From Myxococcus hansupus (GTDB lineage Bacteria > Myxococcota > Myxococcia > Myxococcales > Myxococcaceae): a DNA stretch of 64,000 bases. The position numbers were made by a program, and so were the translations under genes. The stretch lies in assembly GCF_000280925.3 (NCBI RefSeq), contig NZ_CP012109.1:5042501-5106500 (forward strand), in the 5' to 3' direction. This document shows, piece by piece, positions 25,453 to 37,460 of this stretch. Below the pieces are notes generated by a model, which worked only from the letters and a program-made list of their open reading frames with translations, did no database searches and was not told the origin of the DNA. Every line of letters starts with the position of its first letter. Position 1 is the stretch's first letter.

Positions 25453-25515
25453 CTGGAGCGCAGACTTTCCATGTAGAAGCCGGTTCGGAAATGTCTCCCA
25501 GGGGACAGGTGCCCC

Positions 25516-26634
25516 ATGACCGGCAGGAGCAGGACGACCGTGATTCGACGCATGTGGATGGCCGCGGCAATGGCAGCGGTGGTGACGACGGGCTGTGGCA
25601 AGGCCAGCAACAAGCCGGCCCTTCCCGAGCAGACGGGGGCCACGGCGATGGGCGTGCGTGCGATCACTCCGGCCACGGAGCTGAGCGCCGACGTCACCCG
25701 CGTGACGGGGCAGATCCGCTCCAAGCACGAGGCGGTCCTCGGGCCCCTGACCACCGGCACCCTGGCCAAGATGAACGTCCGGGTGGGCGACAAGGTGAAG
25801 AAGGGCCAGGTCCTGGCGGCGCTGGACGCCTCCAACGTGGTCATCAGCGTGGAGCAGGCGCGCGCGGTGAAGCAGGCGGCGGACGCGGCCCTGGAGCTGG
25901 CCACGTCCTCCCTGGAGCGCACCCGCAAGGTGGCGGAGTCCGGTGGCGTGGCCGCCGCGGGCCTGGATCAGGCCGTGATTGGCCAGAAGCAGGCCGCCGC
26001 GCAGGCCGCGCAGGCCGCCGCCGGGCTGCGGCTGGCGGAGGAGATGCTGCGCGACCACTCCATCATCGCCCCCTTCGACGGCGTCATCACGTCCCGCACG
26101 AAGAACATCGGTGACTCGGTGGCGATGACGCCCTCCACGCCCATCTTCACCCTGGTGGACACCACGGGGCTGGAGGTCCGCGCCCAGGTCCCCGAGTCCG
26201 TGGTGGACAAGATCCGCGTGGGCGGCAAGACGCACGGCACCGTGAGCCCCAGCGGCGCTCGCTTCGACGTGCAGGTGGCGGTGGTGGGCGCGGTGGTGGA
26301 CACCACCAACCGCACCGTGGAGGTGCTGGCGGACGTGGTGGGTGAGCCTTCCTCCGCGCTGCGGCCCGGCGCGCTGGTGGAGCTGGACTTCTCCAACCTG
26401 AGCGACGCCGACGACAAGGGCCTCTTCCTCCCCACCCAGGCCGTCAGCGCCCGGGGTCAGGAGGGTTTCGTGTGGGTGGTGCAGGACGGCACGGTGCGCA
26501 AGCGGGATGTGCGCGTCGAGCGAGTGCTGCCGGGTTACGTCCGCATCCTCCAGGGACTGGCCGCCGACGAGCGCGTGCTCGCCGATTCCTCCCTGGACGT
26601 GAAGGAGGGCACGGCCGTCCGCGTAGTGCAGTGA
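25516..26634 (+). CDS. RND efflux periplasmic adaptor (membrane fusion lipoprotein)
   Basis: 372 residues with a lipobox-like AVVTTGC at about residue 21-27. It has the standard adaptor order: lipoyl half-motif (GPLTTGTLAKMNVRVGDKVKKGQVLAALD, about 75-105), an alpha-helical hairpin (QARAVKQAADAALELATSS and following, about 112-175), the second lipoyl half (IIAPFDGVITSRTKNIGDSV), beta-barrel, and membrane-proximal domain. It links the inner-membrane RND pump encoded 35 bases downstream to an outer-membrane channel, which is not encoded here. First gene of the operon behind the operator-bearing promoter. Confidence 0.93.
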   Translation: MTGRSRTTVIRRMWMAAAMAAVVTTGCGKASNKPALPEQTGATAMGVRAITPATELSADVTRVTGQIRSKHEAVLGPLTTGTLAKMNVRVGDKVKKGQVLAALDASNVVISVEQARAVKQAADAALELATSSLERTRKVAESGGVAAAGLDQAVIGQKQAAAQAAQAAAGLRLAEEMLRDHSIIAPFDGVITSRTKNIGDSVAMTPSTPIFTLVDTTGLEVRAQVPESVVDKIRVGGKTHGTVSPSGARFDVQVAVVGAVVDTTNRTVEVLADVVGEPSSALRPGALVELDFSNLSDADDKGLFLPTQAVSARGQEGFVWVVQDGTVRKRDVRVERVLPGYVRILQGLAADERVLADSSLDVKEGTAVRVVQ

Positions 26635-26669
26635 CGCCTGCCCTCCCCTTTCAAGCTTTGGAGTCCTGA

Positions 26670-29809
<3,140 letters not shown>

Positions 29810-29810
<1 letters not shown>

Positions 29811-30406
29811 TGCGCAGGCCGGATGACAAACCGGCCGTCCTCGCGAACCGGCGAGGCGACCCGGGCGAGGAGGGACAGGACCTCCACGAGGACGGTGGCT
29901 CCGAGGAGAGTCACGGTCCGGTGGTCGAGGTCGGCGCCTCCACGCCCGAGTCGCGGCGCCTCCACGAATTGATGATTGAGTTCAGCCGCTACCGCTCGCT
30001 GAAGAACCCGCTGGCGGGCATCTGCGAGGACCTCCAGCTCACGCCCACGCAGATGCATGCGTTGTCGTGGCTGGGCAACGACGGTCCGGTGCAGGTGGGG
30101 GTGCTGGCGCTGCGCGTCGGCATCACCCGGAAGACCATCACCGGGGTCGTCGACCGGCTGGAGAGCATGGGGCTGGTGGAGCGGACCCGTGACGTGGAGG
30201 ACCGACGCGCCGTCGTCGTGCGCCTCACCGAGCAGGGCGACAGCGTCTTCGCCCGCATCGACCGGGGGCTCGACGAGAGCCTCCGCCGGGTGCTGGATTT
30301 GATGACGCCCGAGGACCGGGACGCCGTGTTCGGCATCCTGGAGCGGATGCTGGCGAAGCTCACGGCCGAGGCACAGTCGGACGAGGGCAACTCGCAGGCG
30401 AGCTGA
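29810..30406 (+). CDS. MarR-family transcriptional regulator
   Basis: 198 residues; the ATG overlaps the transporter stop, so it is translated from the same mRNA. The first ~45 residues are charged and probably disordered; then comes the MarR winged helix: helix (SRRLHELMIEFSRYRS), helix-turn-helix (QVGVLALRVGITRKTITGVVDRLESMGLVERT) and wing (RDVEDRRAVVVRLTEQG). Likely a drug- or lipid-responsive repressor of its own operon, binding the palindrome at 25432-25447; this assignment is inferred from location. A strong terminator follows. Confidence 0.93.
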
Positions 30407-30428
30407 CGTTGGGCTGATGTTTTCACGC

Positions 30429-30470
30429 ACGCGCGCGGGTCCGGATTCGGGCCCGCGCGCGTTGTCGTTT
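30429..30470 (+). terminator. Strong terminator after the RND-marR operon
   Basis: Eleven-base perfect stem ACGCGCGCGGG / CCCGCGCGCGT, extended by an inner CCG/CGG, followed by TGTCGTTT. Ends the efflux operon. Confidence 0.8.
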
Positions 30471-30541
30471 GGGGGGCACGGGATTGAGCTCGCGGCAGGT
30501 GCAGGAACCGCCTGGGGCTGCGACGCTCGCGTCCGCCACGC

Positions 30542-31909
30542 ATGCCGATGACGCCCCTGCTCCCAATTGGACTCGCCCTGAGCCTGGGCGCCCCCGCGTT
30601 GCCCGCCACGACGCAGGCGGAGTGCGTGGCCCCCGTGATGGTGCAGGCCGTGCGTCCCGGTGACATGCAAAGCGACAGTCGGGCGCGGAGGGGCGACGTC
30701 TCGTTGCCCGCCACGGCGCAGGCAGAGCGCGCCGCCCCAGTAACGGAGCAGACCGAGCGCGTCGCCCCCGCAGCGGCGCAGGCCGAGCGCGCCGCCCCCG
30801 CAACGGCGCAGGCCGAGCGTGCCGTCGACGTGCAAGGTGACAGTCAGGCGCGGCGGGGCGACGTCTTGGCACTGCTGTCCCTGCGATGTCGACAGTGGGC
30901 AGCCGCGCCCGAGAACCCCTGGGCCCTGGCGCATGGCATGGTGCTCGACGGGCGCGCCTTCCGAACGCGGGATGGCCAACCCGCCGCGGACACGGTCATC
31001 GCGGGATTCCTACGCCGGACGCCCGAGCGGCTCTTCTTCGAGCCGAGAACCGCCGATGGCACACCGGTGGAGCCCCATCCCGCCTTGCAGGTGAAGACGC
31101 TGCTGCGCTCGGGCTACCGCCTGTCGCACCAGTTCAAGGCGTCCTGGGGACCGGTCACGGTGCGGGACCTCGTCGCGCAGGTGCAACGTGACCACCGCCC
31201 TGCCCTCGCGGCCAGCCCAGAAGGCGCGTGGGCCTTGGATGCCCTGTCCCTGGCGCACAAGCCCGGCGATACCTTCCTCGATGGCACCGGCACTCGGGTC
31301 CACGTTGACGCGGTGATGCGGGAGGCACTCGCCACGCTCGAAGCGGCGCAGGCGGAACTCGCGGAAGGGATGCGCGCGGGGCGGCCCGAGGTCCCCAAGC
31401 GCAAGCAAGGCATCTACGCCCACCCCTGCGGCGGCCTTCACTACTTCCAGGCCGTGGCCGGCTGGGCCCGGCACGCCCGTGTCCGAAAGGCGTGGCGCGA
31501 ACGGCTCGACACGCAGGTGGACGTGCTCCTGTACCGGCTGGACTCGGAGGGGCGTCAGTACGAGGCGGCGCTCGCCTCCATGCCCGCGGCGTACCGTCTC
31601 CCTCTGCTGGTGCAGATGCTGAAGTTCCAGGGCCACCTGCTGGAGACGCTCGGCCGCTACCGCGACGACACGGGTTGGCGGCCCACCCCGGCACAGCAGC
31701 GGACCGTGGAGCGCGCGCGCACAGCACTGGAGACCACCGTGCGCAGGCTGAACGCGGCGGGCGCCTTCGACGGCCTGCCGGCCATCGCGGCCCAGCAGCC
31801 CCAGCTCGCGCTGGACCTCGTGGGCGACACCTGCCACGCGGCGCACGGCGAGGCCCTGTGGCGCGCGCCGCCGCTCAGTGCCCCAAGCGCGCCCGCTCCT
31901 CGGCGGTGA
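30542..31909 (+). CDS. Exported protein of unknown function with repeat-bearing N-terminus
   Basis: 455 residues: a weak signal peptide (LLPIGLALSLGAPALPA), an Ala/Glu-rich segment (about 25-100) made of near-identical 10-residue units (AQAERAAPAT-like), and a helical C-terminal domain of about 350 residues rich in Arg and His (for example YAHPCGGLHYFQAVAGWARHARVRKAW, about 297-325). No catalytic family recognised. The start is uncertain (ATG at 30542 or 30548) because no clear ribosome binding site is present. Its 3' end overlaps the convergent CoA-transferase gene by 35 bases. The repeat region is coding in the same frame throughout, so it varies length without frame loss. Confidence 0.65.
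   Translation: MPMTPLLPIGLALSLGAPALPATTQAECVAPVMVQAVRPGDMQSDSRARRGDVSLPATAQAERAAPVTEQTERVAPAAAQAERAAPATAQAERAVDVQGDSQARRGDVLALLSLRCRQWAAAPENPWALAHGMVLDGRAFRTRDGQPAADTVIAGFLRRTPERLFFEPRTADGTPVEPHPALQVKTLLRSGYRLSHQFKASWGPVTVRDLVAQVQRDHRPALAASPEGAWALDALSLAHKPGDTFLDGTGTRVHVDAVMREALATLEAAQAELAEGMRAGRPEVPKRKQGIYAHPCGGLHYFQAVAGWARHARVRKAWRERLDTQVDVLLYRLDSEGRQYEAALASMPAAYRLPLLVQMLKFQGHLLETLGRYRDDTGWRPTPAQQRTVERARTALETTVRRLNAAGAFDGLPAIAAQQPQLALDLVGDTCHAAHGEALWRAPPLSAPSAPAPRR
30716..30823 (+). repeat. 30-base tandem repeat, 3.6 copies
   Basis: Units at 30716-30745, 30746-30775, 30776-30805 and a partial 30806-30823, each close to GCGCAGGCCGAGCGCGCCGC plus CCCCGCAACG. A further imperfect 39-base direct repeat flanks them (30662-30700 and 30827-30865, sharing GCAAxGxGACAGTC and GGGGCGACGTC). 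In frame with the host gene. Confidence 0.85.
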
Positions 31910-33047
31910 AGCCCGCCTCCTCCAGAATCTCCCGCGAGTGCTGTCCCAACGCGGGCGGAGCACGCAGCGGCGTCTCCCCCATGCGCAGCGGCGTGAGCAG
32001 GTGCGTCACCTTGCGACCCAGCGTCGCGTCCTCCGCCTCGACGAACAGGCCCCGGGACTTGAGCTGCGCGTCCTGGAGCACGTCGTCCCCCTCCGCCACC
32101 GCCTCGATGCACAAATCCGAGCCCGCGAAGCGCTCCTGCCAGTACGCCAGCGGGTGCTCGGCGAACAGGCGCGTCAGCTCCGCCTTCACGCGCGCTCCCG
32201 CCTCGCCCGGGGCATAGGCGTCCTCCATCAACCCCGGGCGCCCCAGCCGCTCGCACACGCCCGAGAAGAACTTCGGCTCCAGCGCGCCCACCGCGAGCCA
32301 CCGGTCATCCGCTGTGCGGTACAGGCCGTAACACGCGTAGCCCCCGTTGAGCGCCTCCGTCCCGCGCTGCAACGGCGTCCCCTCCGCGCCCATGTAGAGC
32401 CGCGACGCCAGGTGCATGTGCAGGAAGGCCAGCGCGCCGTCCGTCATCGACACGTCCACGAAGCGCCCCTGCCCCGTGCGCTCACGTTCGTGCAGCGCCG
32501 CGAGGATGCCCACCAGCGCGAAGAGACTTCCGCCGCCAATGTCCCCCATCTGCACGCCGGGGAAACCGGGCGCCCCGCCGGGCTCGCCGCCGTAGCCCAG
32601 CAGCCCCGCGCGGGCCACGTAGTTCAAGTCGTGCCCCGCCTTCAGCCGGTCCGGGCCCGTCTGCCCATAACCGGAGATGGCGCACACGATGAGCCGGGGG
32701 TTCTCCGCGCGCAGCACGGCATCCCCCACGCCCAGCTTGTCCAACACGCCGGGCCGGAAGCTCTCCACCACCACGTCGTAGTGGCGCACCAGCCGCTTCA
32801 GCGCCTCGCGGCCCTCGGGCTGCTTCAGGTTCAGCGTCAGCGAGCGCTTGTTCCGGTTGAGGCCGTAGAACAGGCCGCTGACGTCGTCCCGCAGCGGGGG
32901 CATCTGCCGGACGTAGTCGCCGCCCTCCGGCTCCTCCAACTTGTCCACGGTGGCGCCCAGGTCGGCCAGCACCAGCGTGGCGTAGGGACCGGGCAACAGG
33001 CGCGACAAATCCAACACACGCAGGCCAGCGAGCGGAAGCGACGACAT
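31875..33047 (-). CDS. Class III CoA-transferase (CaiB/BaiF family)
   Basis: 390 residues from an ATG with GAGGAG upstream. Family III CoA-transferases/alpha-methylacyl-CoA racemases: N-terminal LAGLRVLDLSRLLPGPYAT, LVLADLGATVDKLEEPEGGD, LNRNKRSLTLNLKQPEGRE, and the probable active Asp in VQMGDIGGGSLFALVGILAAL. Sequence style (short, PGPYAT, FYGLNRNKRS) is close to alpha-methylacyl-CoA racemase, which epimerises 2-methyl branched acyl-CoAs; CoA transfer to another acid cannot be excluded. The next upstream gene on the strand encodes an SCP2 lipid-binding protein, consistent with branched-chain lipid or sterol side-chain metabolism. Confidence 0.9.
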   Translation of the reverse strand: MSSLPLAGLRVLDLSRLLPGPYATLVLADLGATVDKLEEPEGGDYVRQMPPLRDDVSGLFYGLNRNKRSLTLNLKQPEGREALKRLVRHYDVVVESFRPGVLDKLGVGDAVLRAENPRLIVCAISGYGQTGPDRLKAGHDLNYVARAGLLGYGGEPGGAPGFPGVQMGDIGGGSLFALVGILAALHERERTGQGRFVDVSMTDGALAFLHMHLASRLYMGAEGTPLQRGTEALNGGYACYGLYRTADDRWLAVGALEPKFFSGVCERLGRPGLMEDAYAPGEAGARVKAELTRLFAEHPLAYWQERFAGSDLCIEAVAEGDDVLQDAQLKSRGLFVEAEDATLGRKVTHLLTPLRMGETPLRAPPALGQHSREILEEAGFTAEERARLGH

Positions 33048-33170
33048 GGGCACTCCTCGAGGAAGAGACTCCGGGGTGTGGAAACGACAGCGGCGCGGCC
33101 CCTGGAAGGAGACGCGCCGCGGACGACTCAGGCCTCGGGAGCGCTGCCGCTCACCAGGGCCAGGTCGGAA

Positions 33171-33494
33171 TCAAAGCAGCTTCGCGAGCTTCATCGCGAG
33201 GCCCATGTCCATGGGCTTGAACTTCAGCTTGCCCTGCATGGCCGCCATCTGCGCGTTGAGCTTCTTCTCGCGGATCTTCACGAAGTCGTCGTTGCTCACG
33301 CTGATGGTCATCTTGGCACCGTCGGTGGCGCCCTCGGTCACCCAGCCCTCCGTCTTGGTGGTGTCCAGCGTCCACTTCCCGCCGCCCTCACCGGAGACGT
33401 CAAACACGATGACCGCGTTGATCTCCTTCGCCAGCTCCGGCTTCGCCTTGAGGGACTCCGGAATCTGGTTCTCGATGATGTCCTTCGCGTTCAT
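33171..33494 (-). CDS. SCP2 sterol-binding domain protein
   Basis: 107 residues consisting of a single SCP2 fold: IIENQIPESLKAKPELAKEINAVIVFDVSG, the central GGGKWTLDTTK, and MTISVSNDDFVKIREKKLNAQMAAMQGKLKFKPMD near the C-terminus. Members bind hydrophobic ligands such as acyl-CoAs and sterols. Strong ribosome binding site (AGGAGTGGGG). Same strand as, and 123 bases upstream of, the CoA-transferase gene, so probably a shared role in lipid metabolism. Confidence 0.92.
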   Translation of the reverse strand: MNAKDIIENQIPESLKAKPELAKEINAVIVFDVSGEGGGKWTLDTTKTEGWVTEGATDGAKMTISVSNDDFVKIREKKLNAQMAAMQGKLKFKPMDMGLAMKLAKLL

Positions 33495-33592
33495 GCCCCA
33501 CTCCTTGTCGCCTGATCGTTGATTTGAAAATCAAAGACGGGGGGACCGTAATGGCGCCCCCTTGGCAGGTCAAGCCACGGATGCGGCATCTG

Positions 33593-34000
33593 TCAGGCGC
33601 TGGTGGACGCGGCCGCGGGATTCAGCGCCCGGCGCACCATGTCCAACAAGTCATTCAGTTCGAAGGGCTTCGCCAGGTGGCCCACCGCGCCGATGTCCGC
33701 GGCCTTGCTGCCCACGTTGCGGTCGGCGCTGAGGACGATGAGCGGGACGCGCGCCACCTCGGGCGGCTTCTGCCGCATCCGCTGCGCGAACTCCCAGCCG
33801 TCCATGACGGGCATCATCAGGTCGAGCAGGATGAGGTTGGGTGGTTCAGGCTCGAGCCGGTCCAACGCCTCCTTCCCGTTCCGCGCGCGGCGGATTTCGA
33901 AGCCTTCGGCTTCCAGAATCTCTGAAAGGGCCTCCAGGATGTCCGGGTCGTCATCGACGACGAGGACAACGGGGGCACCCGCATGCTGTGCATTGTGCAA
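33593..34000 (-). CDS. Single-domain response regulator
   Basis: 135 residues, a stand-alone receiver (CheY-like) domain: acidic pocket VVDDDPD (about 14-20), phospho-acceptor Asp in ILLDLMMPVMDGW, Thr/Ser switch VLSAD, and Lys in LAKPF. No output domain, so it acts by protein contact. No in-frame ATG or GTG precedes the domain; the likely start is TTG at 34000, with GGGAG upstream. It is divergent from a histidine-kinase-like gene across 163 bases, a natural partner. Confidence 0.88.
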   Translation of the reverse strand: MHNAQHAGAPVVLVVDDDPDILEALSEILEAEGFEIRRARNGKEALDRLEPEPPNLILLDLMMPVMDGWEFAQRMRQKPPEVARVPLIVLSADRNVGSKAADIGAVGHLAKPFELNDLLDMVRRALNPAAASTSA

Positions 34001-34163
34001 GGTCAGAGCAGTCTCCCGAGGGTGCGACGCGGAGATTCTTCAACCATCCTCCCACACGGCCGCGCAAGAAAATGCGCCCACGCCGCCAGACATGGGCCCA
34101 CGTTGCAAAACCGACAGTCACTGCCCACCCTTTCCGTGACCTGATGGACTGGAGGCGAGGAAC

Positions 34164-35180
34164 GTGGCGAGCCCGGGGGAGCTGACGACAGGGGATATGG
34201 CGGCACCAGGGCTGCTGCTGCTCCCGCGACAGGGCCCTCCGCGCCTGCTCGGACGCTCCCTGTTGGAGCAGTTGGGCCTGGAAGAAGTACCTGCCCGCGT
34301 GGCCTCGGTGACGGAGCTGCTCGAGTCCGCGGGCTTCCAGCGGCGCCCGGGCAGCGGCAGCCTCTGGAGCCGGGACGGCCAGGTGCTGATGGCCGGCGAG
34401 GAGCGCCTGGAGGACGGCGGCCGGCTGCTGTGGACCGCGCCCCTGAGCTGGGACGAGGCCGGAGTCCGCCGCCGTGTGAAGTACCTGTCCATGGCCTCGC
34501 ATGACCTGCGCGGCTCGCTGGCGAACGTGCGCTCCTACGCGGCCCTGCTGCTCAACGGCCGGGTGCCCCTGGAGCCGAAGGTCCAACGTGGCCTGGAGAC
34601 CATCCTCCGCAACGCGGACCGCTCGCTCTCCTTCTCCCAGGACTTCTTCGACGCCAGCCGGGCGGACCTGGGCGCCCTGCCCTGCGAGCTGGAGCGCCAG
34701 TCCCTGCTCCCCATCCTGGACGCGGCGGTGGAGAAGCAGAGCGCCGCGGCGAAGGCCGCCCAGGTGACGCTCGTCCTGGACCTGGGGCCCGGGGACGCGA
34801 CGCCCGACATCGTCGTGGACGGGGCCCGCATCCAGCACGCGGTGGAGTCCTTCATCCAGTACCAGCTCGCGCGTGCCCAGCCGGGCGAGGTCATCCGCCT
34901 GCGCATCCGCGCGTACCCGCCCCGGGTCCGCGTGGAAGTCCGCCGGGACGGAGCGCCGCTGACGGACGAGGACGCCTCGGCCGTGTTCCAGCGCGAGGAG
35001 CGCGCCTTCCGGGAGAAGAAGCTGGAGGACCCCCTGCGCGTCTACCTGGCACGCCAGGAGGTGGAGGCCCACGCTGGCAGCGTGGGTGTGGAGACGGACC
35101 GGGAGGGCAGCACCCTGTACCTGACGCTCCCGGAGGCCCCCGCGGCGGAGCTCGGTTCCCCAGCGAGCATGCAGGCTTGA
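34164..35180 (+). CDS. Histidine-kinase-like protein with degenerate ATPase domain
   Basis: 338 residues, soluble. A HisKA dimerisation domain is clear (MASHDLRGSLANVRSYAALLL, phospho-accepting His at about 113) but the following ATPase-like region lacks the usual asparagine N box (RIQHAVESFIQYQLARA) and glycine-rich G1/G2 boxes; only a weak C-terminal echo (YLARQEVEAHAGSVGVETD...GSTLYLTLPE) is left. It may be a pseudo-kinase, phosphatase or phosphotransfer partner rather than an active kinase. GTG start with GGAGGCGAGG upstream. Divergently placed from a single-domain response regulator. Confidence 0.75.
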   Translation: MASPGELTTGDMAAPGLLLLPRQGPPRLLGRSLLEQLGLEEVPARVASVTELLESAGFQRRPGSGSLWSRDGQVLMAGEERLEDGGRLLWTAPLSWDEAGVRRRVKYLSMASHDLRGSLANVRSYAALLLNGRVPLEPKVQRGLETILRNADRSLSFSQDFFDASRADLGALPCELERQSLLPILDAAVEKQSAAAKAAQVTLVLDLGPGDATPDIVVDGARIQHAVESFIQYQLARAQPGEVIRLRIRAYPPRVRVEVRRDGAPLTDEDASAVFQREERAFREKKLEDPLRVYLARQEVEAHAGSVGVETDREGSTLYLTLPEAPAAELGSPASMQA

Positions 35181-35255
35181 GTCGTCCGCCGGTCTTGCTG
35201 GCGGTCGGCGGCGCCCATCGGTATGCTCCTCGCGTCTTCACGAAGGAGCCGGGTA

Positions 35256-35501
35256 ATGGGTTTGAAGGGAATGGAAATCCTGCTGATCATGGGCGTGCTG
35301 CTGCTCCTGTTCGGAGCGTCGCGCCTGCCGCAGCTCGGCTCTTCGCTGGGAAGCGCGATCCGCAACTTCAAGCGTGGCTTCGGCGGCGAGGGTGAAGATG
35401 CGGCCGCCCCCGGGGACAAGAAGTCCTCGGGCTCGCTGTCCAGCGCCACGGGCGTGGACAACAACGTGTCGAAGAGCCAGACGCCCAGCAGCCACGTCTG
35501 A
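35256..35501 (+). CDS. tatA: Sec-independent translocase subunit TatA
   Basis: 81 residues: short N-terminal transmembrane helix (MEILLIMGVLLLLFGASRLPQLG), hinge, amphipathic helix (SSLGSAIRNFKRGFGG) and a charged disordered tail, the standard TatA/E layout. TatA multimers form the pore that exports folded twin-arginine substrates. GAAGGAG upstream of the ATG. The Glu8 position typical of TatA is matched by the early acidic residue in GMEILL. tatB and tatC are not adjacent, so they must be elsewhere. A terminator follows. Confidence 0.93.
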   Translation: MGLKGMEILLIMGVLLLLFGASRLPQLGSSLGSAIRNFKRGFGGEGEDAAAPGDKKSSGSLSSATGVDNNVSKSQTPSSHV

Positions 35502-35533
35502 AGCACCCGGGGCACCCCGCCCCTGACCTGAAG

Positions 35534-35586
35534 TGCGAGACGCCCGTGCCGCCCCGTTCATCCGGGGAGGCCGGGCGTTCGCATTT
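35534..35586. terminator. Terminator between tatA and the acyl-CoA synthetase operon
   Basis: Stem TGCGAgACGCCCG with CGGGCGTtCGCA, ending in TTTG on the plus strand. It lies between convergent genes and could serve both. Confidence 0.65.
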
Positions 35587-35591
35587 GCCCG

Positions 35592-37460
35592 TCAGTCGAC
35601 GACGGTGGTGCCTTCGTACATCCGGTCGAGCTGCGCCTTGTACTTCTGGCTGCAGACCTTCCGCTTCACGCTGAGCTTGGGCGTCAGCTCCTCCGTCTCC
35701 TGGCTGAAGTCGGCCTCCAGCACCGCGAAGCGCTTGAGCGTGGAGTACGGCGGCTGCTGCGTGTTGACCTGATCCACCGCCGCCTTCACGGCCGCGTGGA
35801 CCTCCGGACGCCGGGAGTTCTCCGCGTAGGTGCCCACGGGCGCGCCCTTCTCCTGGAGGAGCTTGCGCGCGGCCTCGTCCGACACGGTGATGAGCACCAC
35901 CAGGTACGGCCGCTTGTCCCCTGTCACCACCGCCTGGCTGATGATGGGGTGCGTCTTGAGCGAGTTCTCCAGGTTCTGCGGCGCCACGTTCTTCCCGCCC
36001 GCGGTGACGATGATGTCCTTCTTGCGGTCGGTGATGCGCAGGTAGTTGTCCGAGTCCAACTCACCGATGTCGCCCGTGTGGAACCAGCCGTCCGCGTCGA
36101 TGGCCTCCGCCGTGGCCTCGGGGTTCTTGTAGTACCCCTTCATCACGGAGGGCCCGCGGATGAGGATTTCGCCGTCGGAGGCAATCTGGACGTCCAGGCC
36201 GGGCATGGGCGCGCCCACGGTGCCGATCTTGATCTTGTGCTCGCGGTTGACGGTGGAGCCGGCGGACGTCTCCGTCAGGCCGTACCCCTCCAGCACCTTG
36301 AGGCCCAGCAGGTCGAAGAAGTAGCCAATCTTCGGCGACAGCGGCGCGCCGCCGGAGATGAACAGGCGCATGTTGCCGCCCAGCTTCTCGCTGATGGCCG
36401 CGCGCACCTTGGCGAACACCAGCTTCTTGGCCAGCGCGAAGCCCAGCGAGCTGTACTCGCGGCCCTGGCTGCGGGCCTCCACGTACTCGTCGAAGAGCTT
36501 GAAGGCCCAGCGGAAGAGCCGGCCCTTGAGGCCCGGCGCCGAGGAGCCGTTGGCCACCACGTTGTTGTAGACCTTCTCGAAGACGCGCGGCACGGACGGC
36601 AGGACCGTGGGCCGCGTCTCCACCAGGTTGGCCAGCAGCTTCTCCACCGACTCGGCGATGATGAGCCGGTAGCCCATGCTCAGCCAGGACGCCTTCACCA
36701 CCTGGGCGAAGACGTGCGCCAGCGGCAGGAAGAGCATCACCGAGTCACCCGGCGCCATCATCCCCACGGACTGGGCGGCCTTGGCCTCGAAGGCCCAGTT
36801 GCGGTGGGTGAGGATGACGCCCTTGGGGTCGCCCGTGGTGCCGGACGTGTAGATGAGCGCGGCGGTGTCATCCATGGACACGGCGTTCACGCGCGCATCG
36901 AAGTCGTCCGGGCGCGCGGCGTGCTCGGTGCGGCCCTGGGCCACGAAGTCCGACAGCGCCAGCTCGTTGCCACCCGCCGCCGGGCCCTCGAAGAGGACCA
37001 GCTTCGCGACGGAGGGACACTCGGCCAGCTTCTGCCGGATGCGCGTGAGGCGGCCGGGCTGGCGGACGTCCTTCTCGTCGTTGTCGATGAAGACGAGCGA
37101 CGTCTCGGAGTGGTTGAGGATGTACCGGCATTCATCCGGCGTGTTGGACGCGTAGATGGGGACGGTGATGGCCTGCGCCGCGCCAATGGCGAGGTCACAG
37201 ATGAGCCACTGGAGGCTGGTGTTGGCGAAGATGGCCACCCGGTCTCCGGGCTTCACCCCTTGCGCCACCAGCGCCGCGGACATCGCCTTCACGTCTTCCA
37301 GGAACTGGGCGAAGGTGACGTCCTGCCAGCGGCCGTCCTTCTTGTGTGACGCCCCCACCGTTGACGCGTTCTTCGCGCGCTGGATGAGCAGTTGTACGAG
37401 CGTCCCGTCCTGAAGTCCCCCCGGGGTAGCGGGAGCCGCTACCTGATTCTCTGCCCTCAT
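35592..37460 (-). CDS. Long-chain acyl-CoA synthetase (FadD-like AMP-forming ligase)
   Basis: 622 residues; activates fatty acids to acyl-CoA via an acyl-adenylate. Signatures: P-loop YTSGTTGDPKGVILTHRNW, GYGLTETSAGSTVN, the adenylate motif DGWFHTGDIGELDSDNYLRITDRKKDIIVTAGGKNVAP, and a C-terminal catalytic Lys region (LTPKLSVKRKVC). Long enough and with the linker of LACS-type enzymes. Start ATG 37460 with GGAG 6 bases upstream; it overlaps the stop of the preceding TPR gene by four bases, so they form an operon. Confidence 0.95.
   Translation of the reverse strand: MRAENQVAAPATPGGLQDGTLVQLLIQRAKNASTVGASHKKDGRWQDVTFAQFLEDVKAMSAALVAQGVKPGDRVAIFANTSLQWLICDLAIGAAQAITVPIYASNTPDECRYILNHSETSLVFIDNDEKDVRQPGRLTRIRQKLAECPSVAKLVLFEGPAAGGNELALSDFVAQGRTEHAARPDDFDARVNAVSMDDTAALIYTSGTTGDPKGVILTHRNWAFEAKAAQSVGMMAPGDSVMLFLPLAHVFAQVVKASWLSMGYRLIIAESVEKLLANLVETRPTVLPSVPRVFEKVYNNVVANGSSAPGLKGRLFRWAFKLFDEYVEARSQGREYSSLGFALAKKLVFAKVRAAISEKLGGNMRLFISGGAPLSPKIGYFFDLLGLKVLEGYGLTETSAGSTVNREHKIKIGTVGAPMPGLDVQIASDGEILIRGPSVMKGYYKNPEATAEAIDADGWFHTGDIGELDSDNYLRITDRKKDIIVTAGGKNVAPQNLENSLKTHPIISQAVVTGDKRPYLVVLITVSDEAARKLLQEKGAPVGTYAENSRRPEVHAAVKAAVDQVNTQQPPYSTLKRFAVLEADFSQETEELTPKLSVKRKVCSQKYKAQLDRMYEGTTVVD

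Noticed and set aside
30716-30823. CRISPR array or integron attC repeats
   Set aside because: Contiguous 30-base units without spacers, in frame inside a coding sequence.
33593-35180. Ordinary two-component pair with an active kinase
   Set aside because: The kinase-like protein lacks recognisable N, G1 and G2 boxes, so activity cannot be assumed.
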